From JAFGOG01 sp034429215 (GTDB taxonomy: Bacteria > Chloroflexota > Anaerolineae > JAAYZQ01), in assembly GCA_034429215.1 (NCBI GenBank), contig DAOUGI010000063.1, positions 1 through 57,529 of the forward strand: 57,529 bases of DNA, read 5' to 3'. How positions within the stretch are numbered: position 1 is the first letter of the stretch; every line of letters starts with the position of its first letter. Position numbers and translations under genes: made by a program. Positions 48,601 to 56,755 of this stretch are shown here, piece after piece. Under the pieces are notes generated by a model. It saw only the letters and a program-made list of their open reading frames with translations, did not search any database and had not been told where the DNA came from.

Positions 48601-48641
48601 CGGTGTATAGCTATTATACACCGGCCTGGTGTAACATGCAA
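48601..48641 (-). promoter_or_regulatory. Kinase promoter overlapped by a perfect dyad
   Basis: On the minus strand TTGCAT (48636-48641), 17 bases, TATAAT (48613-48618). A 9+5+9 inverted repeat, CGGTGTATA and TATACACCG (48601-48623), covers the -10 and start region, the place for a repressor. The leader to the kinase ATG is about 220 bases (48385-48606), in which I see no further element. Confidence 0.6.
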
Positions 48642-48802
48642 GACACCCTCTTGGAGGTTCTGGATCTGGGGCGAGACCTCACCAACTGGACAGGGAAATA
48701 ACCCCCCGACTGGATAGGTTCAAGTCCCGCCAGATGGCGGATGCGCCGCAGGAGATAGCCCGGTATAATGGTGTTATAAAGTGTAGAGGGGGATCTCTGC
48801 CG

Positions 48803-49051
48803 ATGATTAGCCTTGTCAAAGAAAGCAAGCTCGCTCCGTCAAAGGTCATCGATAAAGCTGTGACATTCTTTGGACTCGGAGGCTGGGGTCTGGAAGTGAT
48901 AGACCGTGCCGAGTGTGGCGTCCGCTTCGAAGGCGGGGGGGGACATGTTTCAGTCCAGGCCACGGGAAAAGAGAATGGAAAGGGCTCAGAAGTAACACTG
49001 GAAAGCCGCGAGTGGGAGCGCGCGGCCCAAGAGTTCCTGACAAAGGTGTGA
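48803..49051 (+). CDS. Small conserved protein of unknown function
   Basis: 82 residues, soluble, with LVKESKLAPSKVIDKAVTFFG, then GLGGWGLEVIDRAECGVRFEGGGG and a C-terminal ESREWERAAQEFL helix. It resembles a small, alpha-beta family seen in Chloroflexota without known function. The ATG at 48803 with GAGGGGG ahead is preferred over an earlier in-frame ATG. A TATAAT at 48764-48769 is probably its -10, with no good -35. The small LuxR-type gene lies 83 bases downstream. Confidence 0.65.
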   Translation: MISLVKESKLAPSKVIDKAVTFFGLGGWGLEVIDRAECGVRFEGGGGHVSVQATGKENGKGSEVTLESREWERAAQEFLTKV

Positions 49052-49134
49052 GTCAGCCTCAACAGCCTGATGCTGCCCGACAACCTATAGACAGCCGTGG
49101 CTGATTCCGTTCACCGCAAAGAGGAGGTGAAAAG

Positions 49135-49440
49135 ATGCTACAAGAACGCACCTATACCCACGGTGAACCCTCCGGCCACGACCCAAGTCTTGGCCTTTCG
49201 GTGCTTGCCCGCACAGACCTGACCCGTCGAGAGCGGGAGGTATGGCTGCTCATGGCATCAAGGGCCGGTGATGCCGAGATCGCCGAGATGCTAGCCCTTA
49301 ACTCCTTGACGGTGCGGGTGCATATGAGCAATGCTCTTGTCAAGCTGGGTTGCGTTTCTCACCAGGAGGCGGCAGCCGTGGCCCGGCAATCTGACTCTGG
49401 ATGCGACGGCGAGCAGCAGGGCATCCCGGTATACCGGTAG
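49135..49440 (+). CDS. Stand-alone LuxR-type helix-turn-helix protein
   Basis: 101 residues with only a LuxR_C_like DNA-binding domain: LTRREREVWLLMASRAGDAEIAEML and LTVRVHMSNALVKLGCVSHQEA. There is no receiver or ligand domain; the N-terminal 25 residues look disordered. GAGGAGGTG stands 6 bases ahead of the ATG. It lies 12 bases before korA and so is probably cotranscribed with it, which makes it a candidate regulator of the oxidoreductase operon. Confidence 0.82.
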   Translation: MLQERTYTHGEPSGHDPSLGLSVLARTDLTRREREVWLLMASRAGDAEIAEMLALNSLTVRVHMSNALVKLGCVSHQEAAAVARQSDSGCDGEQQGIPVYR

Positions 49441-49452
49441 AGAGGAGAGACG

Positions 49453-51189
49453 GTGACTATTCTCAACAATATGACTTTCAGGATTGCAGGGGCAGCGGGC
49501 CAGGGTGTTGAATCGAGCGGGGCCGGTTTTGCCAAGGCTCTGGCAAAGGGAGGACTGCACCTATTCGGGCTCCAGGACTATATGTCCCGGATTCGCGGCG
49601 GGCTCAACTTTTCCCAGATCCGTGTCCACGAGCAGCCGTTGTTCACCCATCAGGAGGCGGTGCACATCCTGCTCCCGCTGAGCGAGGAGGCGCTGGAAGC
49701 CTATCAGGATGAGGTGGTCGAGGGCGGAGGTATCATCTACGACGAAGGCTTGAAGGTGGACCACGGTGCGGTCTCCAACCACGGCCGTAAGGCGATGCCG
49801 GTGCCCTTGATCGAGATTGCCAAGGAGAATGGCGACCGGGTGATGGCCAACACAGCCGCCCTGGGCGCTGCTGCAGGCGTCGTGGAGTACTCGTACAAGC
49901 GGTTGGCCGACGTTATCCGCGCGAATTTCAAGCGCAAGGGAGACGATGTGGTGGCGGCCAACCTGCGTGTGGCCCGTGCCGCCTACCTGTATGCCAAGAC
50001 CAAGTACGCGCCTGGTTTTGAGTGGAAGCTCAGCCAGGTAGCCGACGCGCCGCAGCGGATGGTAATGAGCGGGAACCAGGCTTTTGCCCTGGGAGCCCTT
50101 GCCGCTGGGTGTCGTTTTATCTCGGCGTACCCCATGACGCCCGCGACTTCAATCATCGAGTGGATGGCCAGGCACGAGCAGCCGTTTGGTGTGGTGGCCA
50201 AGCATGCCGAAGATGAGATTGCGGCCGTGTGCATGGCCATCGGCGCCAATTTTGCAGGGGCGCGGGCCATGGTTGCCACCTCCGGAGGCGGCTTTTCACT
50301 GATGGTCGAGGCGCTAGGCCTGGCCGGCATGTGTGAAGTGCCCCTGGTAGTGGTGGAAGCGCAGCGCGGCGGTCCCTCGACCGGCCTGCCCACCCGCACC
50401 GAACAGAGCGACCTTCTTTTTGTGCTCAACGCCTCGCAGGGCGAGTTTCCCCGCCTGGTGCTGGCCCCGGGCACCATCGAGGAGTATTTCGTGTGCGGCT
50501 GGCGGGCGTTCAACCTGGCCGAGAAGTACCAGACCCCGGTCATCGTTATGGCCGATGAGCTTCTGGCTGCTTCCATGCGTACGATCGAAGTGGATGCCAT
50601 CGACCTGAGCACGGTGGCGATCGATCGGGGCAAACTTCTGAGCAAGAAGGAGCTGGATGCCCTGACCGAGCCCTACAAACGCCATCTGTTCACTGAAGAC
50701 GGCATCTCACCTCGGGCCGTCCCCGGCCATCCCAAGGCGGTGTATGCGGCGGCCAGCGACGAACACGACGAGTTTGGTCACATCAGCGAGGACATGGTCA
50801 ATCGCCGCAATATGATGCAGAAGCGGATGAAAAAACTGGAGGTGGCCCGGCAGGAGATCCGGGCTCCCACATGCTATGGCCCTGCTGAGGCAGCCATTGT
50901 GCTGGTCGGCTGGGGCTCTACCTATGGCGTGTTGCGTGAGGTGGTGGATCGGCTGGATGGTGAGGCGCGTCTAGTCCACTTCTGTGACCTGTGGCCCTTC
51001 CCGGCCGAGGCCGCGGCGGAGGCGTTGCAAGGAGGCAAGCTGGTGATCGTGGAAAACAACTACACCGGCCAGTTCAAGCGCCTGCTCCAGGGCGAGACCT
51101 GCATCGCCGTAGACCACTCGATTCGGCGCTACGATGGGCGCCCATTTTCGCCGGAAGAGATCCTGGCTGGCCTGAAGGAGGTTCGCTGA
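49453..51189 (+). CDS. korA: 2-oxoacid:ferredoxin oxidoreductase, fused gamma-alpha subunit
   Basis: 578 residues. The first 190 or so are the gamma domain (GAAGQGVESSGAGFAKAL), the rest the alpha domain with SAYPMTPATSIIEWMA, EDEIAAVCMAIGA and RGGPSTGLPTRTEQSD. With KorB it oxidatively decarboxylates a 2-oxoacid to acyl-CoA, passing electrons to ferredoxin, or runs in reverse. The gamma-alpha fusion is common to 2-oxoglutarate-type enzymes; the exact oxoacid is not certain. Start GTG with GGAGAG about 5 bases ahead. korB begins just after its stop. Confidence 0.92.
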   Translation: MTILNNMTFRIAGAAGQGVESSGAGFAKALAKGGLHLFGLQDYMSRIRGGLNFSQIRVHEQPLFTHQEAVHILLPLSEEALEAYQDEVVEGGGIIYDEGLKVDHGAVSNHGRKAMPVPLIEIAKENGDRVMANTAALGAAAGVVEYSYKRLADVIRANFKRKGDDVVAANLRVARAAYLYAKTKYAPGFEWKLSQVADAPQRMVMSGNQAFALGALAAGCRFISAYPMTPATSIIEWMARHEQPFGVVAKHAEDEIAAVCMAIGANFAGARAMVATSGGGFSLMVEALGLAGMCEVPLVVVEAQRGGPSTGLPTRTEQSDLLFVLNASQGEFPRLVLAPGTIEEYFVCGWRAFNLAEKYQTPVIVMADELLAASMRTIEVDAIDLSTVAIDRGKLLSKKELDALTEPYKRHLFTEDGISPRAVPGHPKAVYAAASDEHDEFGHISEDMVNRRNMMQKRMKKLEVARQEIRAPTCYGPAEAAIVLVGWGSTYGVLREVVDRLDGEARLVHFCDLWPFPAEAAAEALQGGKLVIVENNYTGQFKRLLQGETCIAVDHSIRRYDGRPFSPEEILAGLKEVR

Positions 51190-51190
51190 C

Positions 51191-52060
51191 ATGGAAGTGA
51201 CCGTCAAGGATTATGCGAGTGCGATCAAGCCAACGTGGTGTCCGGGTTGCGGCGACTATGGCATCCTCAGCGCCGTCAAACAGGCATTGGTCCAGGCAGG
51301 GCTGGCGCCACACGAGGTGCTGATCGTCAGCGGCATTGGCTGTGGCAGCAAGCTGCCCGACTATGCCCATGTGAACGGATTCATGACCCTGCACGGCCGA
51401 CCGTTGCCGGTGGCAACCGGAGCCCGGCTGGCAAATCATGGTCTGAAGGTCATCACCGTTCACGGCGACGGCGACAGCATGGGACTGGGCATGGGCCACT
51501 TTATTCACACGGCGCGGCGCAACCTGGATCTCGTGGACCTGATCCAGAACAATCAGATCTATGGCCTGACCAAAGGCCAGTATTCTCCCACCAGCGATTT
51601 CGGCTTGGTCACCAGCACGTCACCAGAGGGAGCAATCGAGACGGCCGCCAACCCGGCAGCGTTGGCGCTGGCTGCCGGAGGGACGTTCGTCGCCCGCGGG
51701 TTTGCCGGCGACGCCAAGGGACTGGCGGGCCTGATCGCCGCGGCCATCCAGCACAAAGGCTATGCCCTGGTTGACATCCTCCAACCGTGCGTGACCTTCA
51801 ACCGCAAAAACACCTACGATTGGTACCGAGAGCGGGTGTACAATCTGGCCGAGACGAGCCACGACACAAGCGATCGCGTGGCCGCCTTCCAGAAGGCGCT
51901 GGAGTGGGGGGATCGGATCCCTCTGGGCATCATCTACCAGACCCGGCTCCCCACCTACGAGGAACAGGTGGCCGGGCTGAAACAGGGCCCGATCGCCACC
52001 CGCAAAATGGACAGGCTCTCAGCCGCCGAGGTTAAGAGCCTGCGTGCTGAGTTTATGTAA
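51191..52060 (+). CDS. korB: 2-oxoacid:ferredoxin oxidoreductase, beta subunit
   Basis: 289 residues. The thiamine diphosphate and Mg site is seen in GDGDSMGLGMGHFIHTARRN followed by NNQIYGLTKGQYSP. WCPGCGDYGILSAVKQAL at the start holds the CPGCG of this subunit. The ATG is one base past the korA stop. It forms the catalytic dimer with KorA. Confidence 0.94.
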   Translation: MEVTVKDYASAIKPTWCPGCGDYGILSAVKQALVQAGLAPHEVLIVSGIGCGSKLPDYAHVNGFMTLHGRPLPVATGARLANHGLKVITVHGDGDSMGLGMGHFIHTARRNLDLVDLIQNNQIYGLTKGQYSPTSDFGLVTSTSPEGAIETAANPAALALAAGGTFVARGFAGDAKGLAGLIAAAIQHKGYALVDILQPCVTFNRKNTYDWYRERVYNLAETSHDTSDRVAAFQKALEWGDRIPLGIIYQTRLPTYEEQVAGLKQGPIATRKMDRLSAAEVKSLRAEFM

Positions 52061-52094
52061 CAAGTGAGCGAATTTAAGCGATAGGAGGCATGTC

Positions 52095-52385
52095 ATGGCT
52101 TACGTTATCACTGGTCTATGCACCCGCGTAGGCGACTGCGTCGAAGTTTGCCCGGTGAGTTGCATCGTCCCCGGACCCAAAGGCAGCGCCGACTGGCCCT
52201 ATTTCTACATCGACCCCGACACCTGCATCGACTGCGGTGCTTGTGCGGCGGCCTGCCCATCTGATGCCATCTTTCCCGGGGACGAAGTGCCGGCGGAGCA
52301 CGCAGAAGATATCGAACGGAACCGGCGTTTCCACAGCGAAGGCCCGGGCTACTGGAAGTTTGACCTCGAGAAAGAGCGGGCGTAG
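52095..52385 (+). CDS. Ferredoxin, two-cluster type
   Basis: 96 residues. A first cluster motif CTRVGDCVEVCPVSC, with C-x5-C-x3-CP spacing resembling the 7Fe ferredoxins, and a second, CIDCGACAAACP, a normal [4Fe-4S] set. The C-terminal part (HAEDIERNRRFHSEG) matches the FdxA-like family. Located 34 bases after korB with AGGAGG before its ATG, it is the likely electron acceptor of the enzyme. Confidence 0.92.
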   Translation: MAYVITGLCTRVGDCVEVCPVSCIVPGPKGSADWPYFYIDPDTCIDCGACAAACPSDAIFPGDEVPAEHAEDIERNRRFHSEGPGYWKFDLEKERA

Positions 52386-52403
52386 ATCTCGATTAGCCGA
52401 ATC

Positions 52404-52445
52404 GATCATCCTCCCGCAGATCGCCGGACCTGCGGGAGGATGATC
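52404..52445. terminator. Bidirectional terminator-like hairpin
   Basis: A perfect 16-bp stem (52404-52419 and 52430-52445) with a 10-base loop between the convergent ferredoxin and TPR lipoprotein genes. Confidence 0.8.
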
Positions 52446-52458
52446 ATATCAGGTGCTT

Positions 52459-54312
52459 CTAGAATTCCAGCAGATACCACTTGCCATCCCGTTGGATCAG
52501 GCTCATGGTCTCCTGTTGATCGCCGTTGGGGCCAAAAAGGAAGGGCACCTGCGCCTGGTCGCCGCTGACGGTGACCTCGCCGTTGATCTTGCCCTTGGCA
52601 AAGTAGGTCACGAACGAGTCCTTGTCGGCGTGCCCGGCGGTCATGGCGCAGATCGTCGCGGTATCCTTGTCGTTCTCGCCCTGCGGGTCGCACAGGCCGG
52701 CCAGCGCGGTAAAGCTCTGGGTTTGCGCCGCGTCAAAAACCGCTTGCACAACCTTGGCCGGGTCGGACTGATCCACGCTGCTGGCCGCCGCCGGCTTGGC
52801 AAAAGTCAGGCTGGACAATATCTGGCTAAAGGTCTCGGCGAACGAGTCTCCCTGGCTGGCCGGCGCCGCGAGCAATACGACGAGGGGCGGCTCGGCTTGC
52901 TCAAAGATGACGAGCAGCCCTTCCACTTTCACCTCGTCTACTTCAAAGGCCATCTCGGCCGCTGTGCCCACCTGTCCCCCAACCGTTCCCGGCTCCAGGC
53001 GCTCGCTCTGGGCATTTGTCGCTTTGACGAACCCGGCGATGATATTGTCCGTGCTGAGCTCGCCCTCGATGTTGAACGCGTCGACGATCTGTTCCTGCCC
53101 GGCGAACAAAGCCACGTAGGGCGCGTCGTCGGGTTGCAAATCGGCCAGGGGCGTCAGCCCGACAAACGTATCCTCTTCCGTCACCACCCAGCCCTCCGGG
53201 TAGCGCAGGCTGTAGCCGGCTGCCTGGCTGGTGTATTCGGCCGTCACCTGCGGCTCAACCAGAGTAAACGAGTCGAGCATCGTCGTACCTACCGGCTCGA
53301 ACTCGGCCCACGCGTCCGGCGTGGCAGCGCAGACGATCGCATAGCCCATGCCTCGGGCAACGAAAAGGACCATCTGCCCGGTCATCTCCTTGCCAACGAT
53401 GCTCTCCACCTGTTCGCTGGCAAGGGCCGGCACTCCGGCCACTGAGGCAGAGGTGAACGTCTGTGGGTCGACTTGGAATCCGGGACCTGCTGCGGCCGAG
53501 AACTGCTCAAGTGTGGTGATCTCGTCCACGCCGAGCTCATGCTCGTAGAAACTTAGCGGCCGAACAACGATCACGAACATGGCATCGGGATCCGGGTTAC
53601 CCGCCTCGCCCAAGGCCACCACCCCCAGGTCGTCGTGAGAGGCGCCCCAATCGGCAGGGATGCGCACGCTGTAGCCGCCAAACAGATCGGTGTATTCGCC
53701 GGTCAGGGTGGTCTGAGCGCCGCCCTGCAGCTTGGCGATTTCGGCTTCCACCGCCGCCTTTTGCGGAGAATCGGGCTCGAGCTGAAGGTATGTCTGGAAT
53801 GCGGCGATGGCCTCGTCGGGCCGTTCCATGTCCTTGTAGCAGTTGCCCAGGTTGTAATAGGGCATGGGGTCGTTCTTGTCGATCCGGATTGCCTCTTTCA
53901 GCTCAAAAATCGCATCGTCGTACCGGCCCTGCAAGGCATAGACCATGCCCAAGTTGTTGTGCGCCCGGCCATATTCGTGATCGAGCTTGACCGCCTCCCT
54001 CAACTCGCGCTCGGCCTCGTCTAGGTTATTCTGATTGAGATAGATGACGCCCAGGCTGTTGTGAGCCAGGGCGTTGGCGGGATCGAGCCGGATGGCGGCC
54101 TGGAATTCGGCTGCAGCCTTGTCCAGTTCACCCTGGTCTACATACGCCTCGCCGCGTTCGATGTACTTAGCAGCCGAAGGTGCCGGCGTGGCCGCGGGCT
54201 GTTGGACCTGGGTAGCCGTAGGGGGCAGGGCCGTAGGCGCAGCAGTCGGTTCCCCACCACAGGCGCTCGCCAGGAGCGCGATCGCGATCAGCAACAATCC
54301 GATTTTCCTCAT
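52459..54312 (-). CDS. TPR lipoprotein
   Basis: 617 residues. Signal peptide with lipobox LLASAC (lipid on the Cys at about residue 18), then a Thr/Pro/Ala-rich linker to about 48, and four or five TPR units (AHNSLGVIYLNQNNLDEAE, AHNNLGMVYALQGRYDDAI, PYYNLGNCYKDMERPDEAI). Two related domains of about 150 residues follow (YSVRIPADWGASHDDLG, YSLRYPEGWVVTEEDTF), which resemble PsbP-like folds. Then a C-terminal domain that may relate to DUF4878-type lipoproteins. AAGGAGGAG lies ahead of the ATG. A surface-anchored binding protein is likely. Confidence 0.78.
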   Translation of the reverse strand: MRKIGLLLIAIALLASACGGEPTAAPTALPPTATQVQQPAATPAPSAAKYIERGEAYVDQGELDKAAAEFQAAIRLDPANALAHNSLGVIYLNQNNLDEAERELREAVKLDHEYGRAHNNLGMVYALQGRYDDAIFELKEAIRIDKNDPMPYYNLGNCYKDMERPDEAIAAFQTYLQLEPDSPQKAAVEAEIAKLQGGAQTTLTGEYTDLFGGYSVRIPADWGASHDDLGVVALGEAGNPDPDAMFVIVVRPLSFYEHELGVDEITTLEQFSAAAGPGFQVDPQTFTSASVAGVPALASEQVESIVGKEMTGQMVLFVARGMGYAIVCAATPDAWAEFEPVGTTMLDSFTLVEPQVTAEYTSQAAGYSLRYPEGWVVTEEDTFVGLTPLADLQPDDAPYVALFAGQEQIVDAFNIEGELSTDNIIAGFVKATNAQSERLEPGTVGGQVGTAAEMAFEVDEVKVEGLLVIFEQAEPPLVVLLAAPASQGDSFAETFSQILSSLTFAKPAAASSVDQSDPAKVVQAVFDAAQTQSFTALAGLCDPQGENDKDTATICAMTAGHADKDSFVTYFAKGKINGEVTVSGDQAQVPFLFGPNGDQQETMSLIQRDGKWYLLEF

Positions 54313-54520
54313 TGTTCTCCTCCTTGTAAATCATCCTTTGTTTTGGCTTTGTCCTTGATGTCGGTCTGAGCCTGCAAAAAAGCCCACAGGTCATCCAGGC
54401 TGGCAAATCCCCGCCGCTCGCCGGTCAATGGCTCTCCAAAGATGCCTGCCAGGCCGTCTCACCTGGCCCAGACCGCCACATGCGCAGCAGATAGGAGATA
54501 TAGTTCCGCGGCTGTTCCAT
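54309..54520 (-). pseudogene. Frameshifted small gene (LTGERRGF family)
   Basis: From the ATG at 54520 the minus strand reads MEQPRNYISYLLRMWR and ASLES, then hits a stop. Shifting by one base at that point restores PLTGERRGFASLDDLWAFLQ up to a stop that overlaps the lipoprotein ATG. The joined product is the short protein often found near SARP regulators in Chloroflexota. A one-base loss explains it; a sequencing error cannot be excluded. TATAAT (54540-54545, minus) precedes it. Confidence 0.75.
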
Positions 54521-54574
54521 CGTCCCCCTACCTCCGCCCATTATAGCGTGGAACTATATAATAACGCAGGTACG

Positions 54575-54989
54575 ATGACTGACCAAATCATGGCGTATCT
54601 CTCGATCCATACTTTGGGATCCTTCCACGTCACATTGGACGGGGAGCCGGTCACCGCTTTTGAATCCCAACAAGGTGCGGGCGCTGCTGGTCTGCCTGGC
54701 CGTTGAGGCCGGCAGGCCTCACAGCCGAGACACCCTTATCGGCTTCCTCTGGCCCGATCAACCTGAGCAGGCCGCCCGGCGCAACCTGTCCCAGTCCCCC
54801 TTTAACCTTCGCCAGGTCATCGGCGACGAGCAAGCCAATCCCCCCTTTTTGTAGATCACCCGGCAGACCGTTCAATTCAACCGCGACAGCAACCATTGGC
54901 TTGACATAGCCGAATTCGAGAAGCAAGTAGGAAGGACCTGGACCCTCAACGATATAGTGGCCGAGCTGCTGGCTCCTTCGGGAGATTAG
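54575..54989 (+). pseudogene. Decayed SARP/BTAD-type regulator, N-terminal part
   Basis: From the ATG at 54575 the frame begins IHTLGSFHVTLDGEPVTAFES, the start of SARP-like winged-helix regulators. An extra C near 54664 shifts the frame to NKVRALLVCLAVEAGRPHSR and PDQPEQAARRNLSQ. An in-frame TAG at 54852 interrupts, after which ITRQTVQFNRDS and WLDIAEFEKQVG continue to a stop at 54987. The transcriptional activation and TPR parts are missing. Two lesions plus truncation indicate a true pseudogene. Confidence 0.85.
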
Positions 54990-54995
54990 GATTTT

Positions 54996-55826
54996 CTAAC
55001 GGATCTTGGCGCGGACCTCGCTTGCCTCCTGTTGTAGACCGGCCTGGCGGTTCAAGACAGCAAAAGCCATCTGGAGATACTCCCGCACTAGATAACCGAC
55101 TTCATCCTGGCGCTTGGACAGCGAGCCCAGGGCGGCCTGGTCGAACCGATCGGCCTGGATATGCTTCAGCTCGTCGGTCATGCGGATAAAAGGGGCGTGG
55201 ATCTGGCGGCTGATAACCAGCGTAGCAATAATAACTACCACTAGAAAGGTCGGCAGAGCCAGGGCAATGGCCAACCAGGCTAGGTCGGAAAAGTCGGTCA
55301 CCTCGCTGCGCAATTCCGACAGTGTCCCAGTGCGAGCCTGGATCAAACCGTCGATCTGGTCAAAGATCGGTCCGACCAGGGTGTAGGCCTGGCTGTCCAG
55401 GGCGGTGACCGTCTCCCAGTCCTCCTCATCTACGGCCCGGATTACCTGGCCGAACTGCTGGTGCAGGGTCGCGAGATCCTGGATCAGGCTGTCCAGACCG
55501 GCTTTTTCTTCAGGGATCTCGGTTTCGGCGGCGGCGTTGGCAAGGGATTGCTGTAGGCGAGCGTAGCTGCTGTGATATTCACTGAGTGTGTCATAATCGG
55601 CGGTCAGTTCGTAGGCATTAAGCGCCCTTTCGAACTGCTGCAGATAGACTTGAGCCTGAAAAAGCTTGCGGGCTTGAGCATATGTGTTGCGCGCCTCGGC
55701 ATTGTAAGCCATCGTGCTGGTCGAAGTCTTGATAAAGCCGGTCAAGATGCTCACGGCCACCAGGAAGAGCAGGGTGAAAACCAGGTTGAGGCGGGTTTGG
55801 CTGGAAACAAAGCGGGCTTTTTTCAT
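54996..55826 (-). CDS. Membrane sensor with periplasmic four-helix domain and HAMP
   Basis: 276 residues. Two membrane helices (about 15-34 and 183-205) bracket an extracellular helical-bundle domain rich in Gln, Glu and Ala. The cytosolic part holds a HAMP-like segment (HAPFIRMTDELKHIQ) and a short helix, but no kinase, cyclase or methyl-accepting domain. It is translationally coupled to the similar gene upstream (ATGA overlap) and likely passes its signal to the neighbouring cyclase. Confidence 0.75.
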   Translation of the reverse strand: MKKARFVSSQTRLNLVFTLLFLVAVSILTGFIKTSTSTMAYNAEARNTYAQARKLFQAQVYLQQFERALNAYELTADYDTLSEYHSSYARLQQSLANAAAETEIPEEKAGLDSLIQDLATLHQQFGQVIRAVDEEDWETVTALDSQAYTLVGPIFDQIDGLIQARTGTLSELRSEVTDFSDLAWLAIALALPTFLVVVIIATLVISRQIHAPFIRMTDELKHIQADRFDQAALGSLSKRQDEVGYLVREYLQMAFAVLNRQAGLQQEASEVRAKIR

Positions 55827-56737
55827 GGTAGGCTCCTCTCCCGGTTGGTGGGGGTTGAGATTTTGAGACGGCGACGGCGCGACTCGTAAAGCTGCTCGCG
55901 CAGGCTGTCGATCTCCTGTTTGAGGGATGCATCGCGCCGTTCAATGGCCTTGGCGAAAGCATCCAGGGCGCGGGCGAAACGGCCCGGCGGGCCGCCCTGC
56001 TTGAGCGTTTTGCCAAGCAGCTCAGGCCGGTATTGATCGCCGCCGATGGCGATCACGGCATTGGTCAGGTCCACCACCGGCTGGGTAAGCCCGGCGATGG
56101 CGCGGTAGCCCCACAGGGCCAGGAGCAACGTGGCAACCAGGGCAACACTGGCACCCAGAATGGTAAACAAAGTGCCTTCCGGAAAGGCCTGAGCGGCCTC
56201 CAGCCGGTCGGCGTCGAGACTGGCGATCAGCATGCCGAGCATACTTTGCAATTCGTCGTTCTCCTCCTGTATTGCTGCGATGCCTTCGAGGGCCGCATCC
56301 GCGTCGCCAGACTCGTAGGTTTGCGCCATTTGGTCAAAGGCCTGGCGATGCTGCTCCAAAAGCGTGCGGAAATCGTTGAGCAGGCTGAGCTCTTCCTCAG
56401 TATAGCCCATCTCGGCGTTCAGATAGTTGGTGGCCAGATCATCGAGGCTCTGATCGATCTGGGCGGCGTTGGCAGCGACCTGTTCTACCTCGTCGCTGAG
56501 GGGAGTCTCGTAGACGATGGCATACAGGTAGTACAGCTCGTTAAGCTGCATCTCACGCAGGTGGAAACTGACCGGGTCTTCCAGGACCGCAAGAACATCG
56601 GCATGCTGCCAGATTGCATCGAATGAAGCCAGGTTGCCAATTGCCGTGAACGACCCAACAAAGATGGCCAAGGCCATGAGCAAAAAAACCAATCCCAGAC
56701 TACCCATTGAAAAGAGCGAGCGGATCAGATTCTTCAT
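55823..56737 (-). CDS. Second membrane sensor with HAMP-like domain and coiled coil
   Basis: 304 residues. Membrane helices at about 13-35 and 195-215 frame a helical extracellular domain of about 155 residues. A HAMP-like region (LTQPVVDLTNAVIAIG) and a C-terminal charged coiled coil (EIDSLREQLYESRRRR) follow. The layout is like the gene after it, though the extracellular sequences differ. It lies 18 bases after the cyclase gene in the same direction. No output domain, so a signal-relay subunit for the cyclase is inferred. Confidence 0.75.
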   Translation of the reverse strand: MKNLIRSLFSMGSLGLVFLLMALAIFVGSFTAIGNLASFDAIWQHADVLAVLEDPVSFHLREMQLNELYYLYAIVYETPLSDEVEQVAANAAQIDQSLDDLATNYLNAEMGYTEEELSLLNDFRTLLEQHRQAFDQMAQTYESGDADAALEGIAAIQEENDELQSMLGMLIASLDADRLEAAQAFPEGTLFTILGASVALVATLLLALWGYRAIAGLTQPVVDLTNAVIAIGGDQYRPELLGKTLKQGGPPGRFARALDAFAKAIERRDASLKQEIDSLREQLYESRRRRLKISTPTNRERSLP

Positions 56738-56755
56738 GAGGGTCTCTCCTGTGGC

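Noticed and set aside
48706..48725. tRNA T-arm (GGTTCAAGTCCCGCC)
   Set aside because: The stem around the loop does not pair beyond two bases, and no acceptor or anticodon arm is found upstream.
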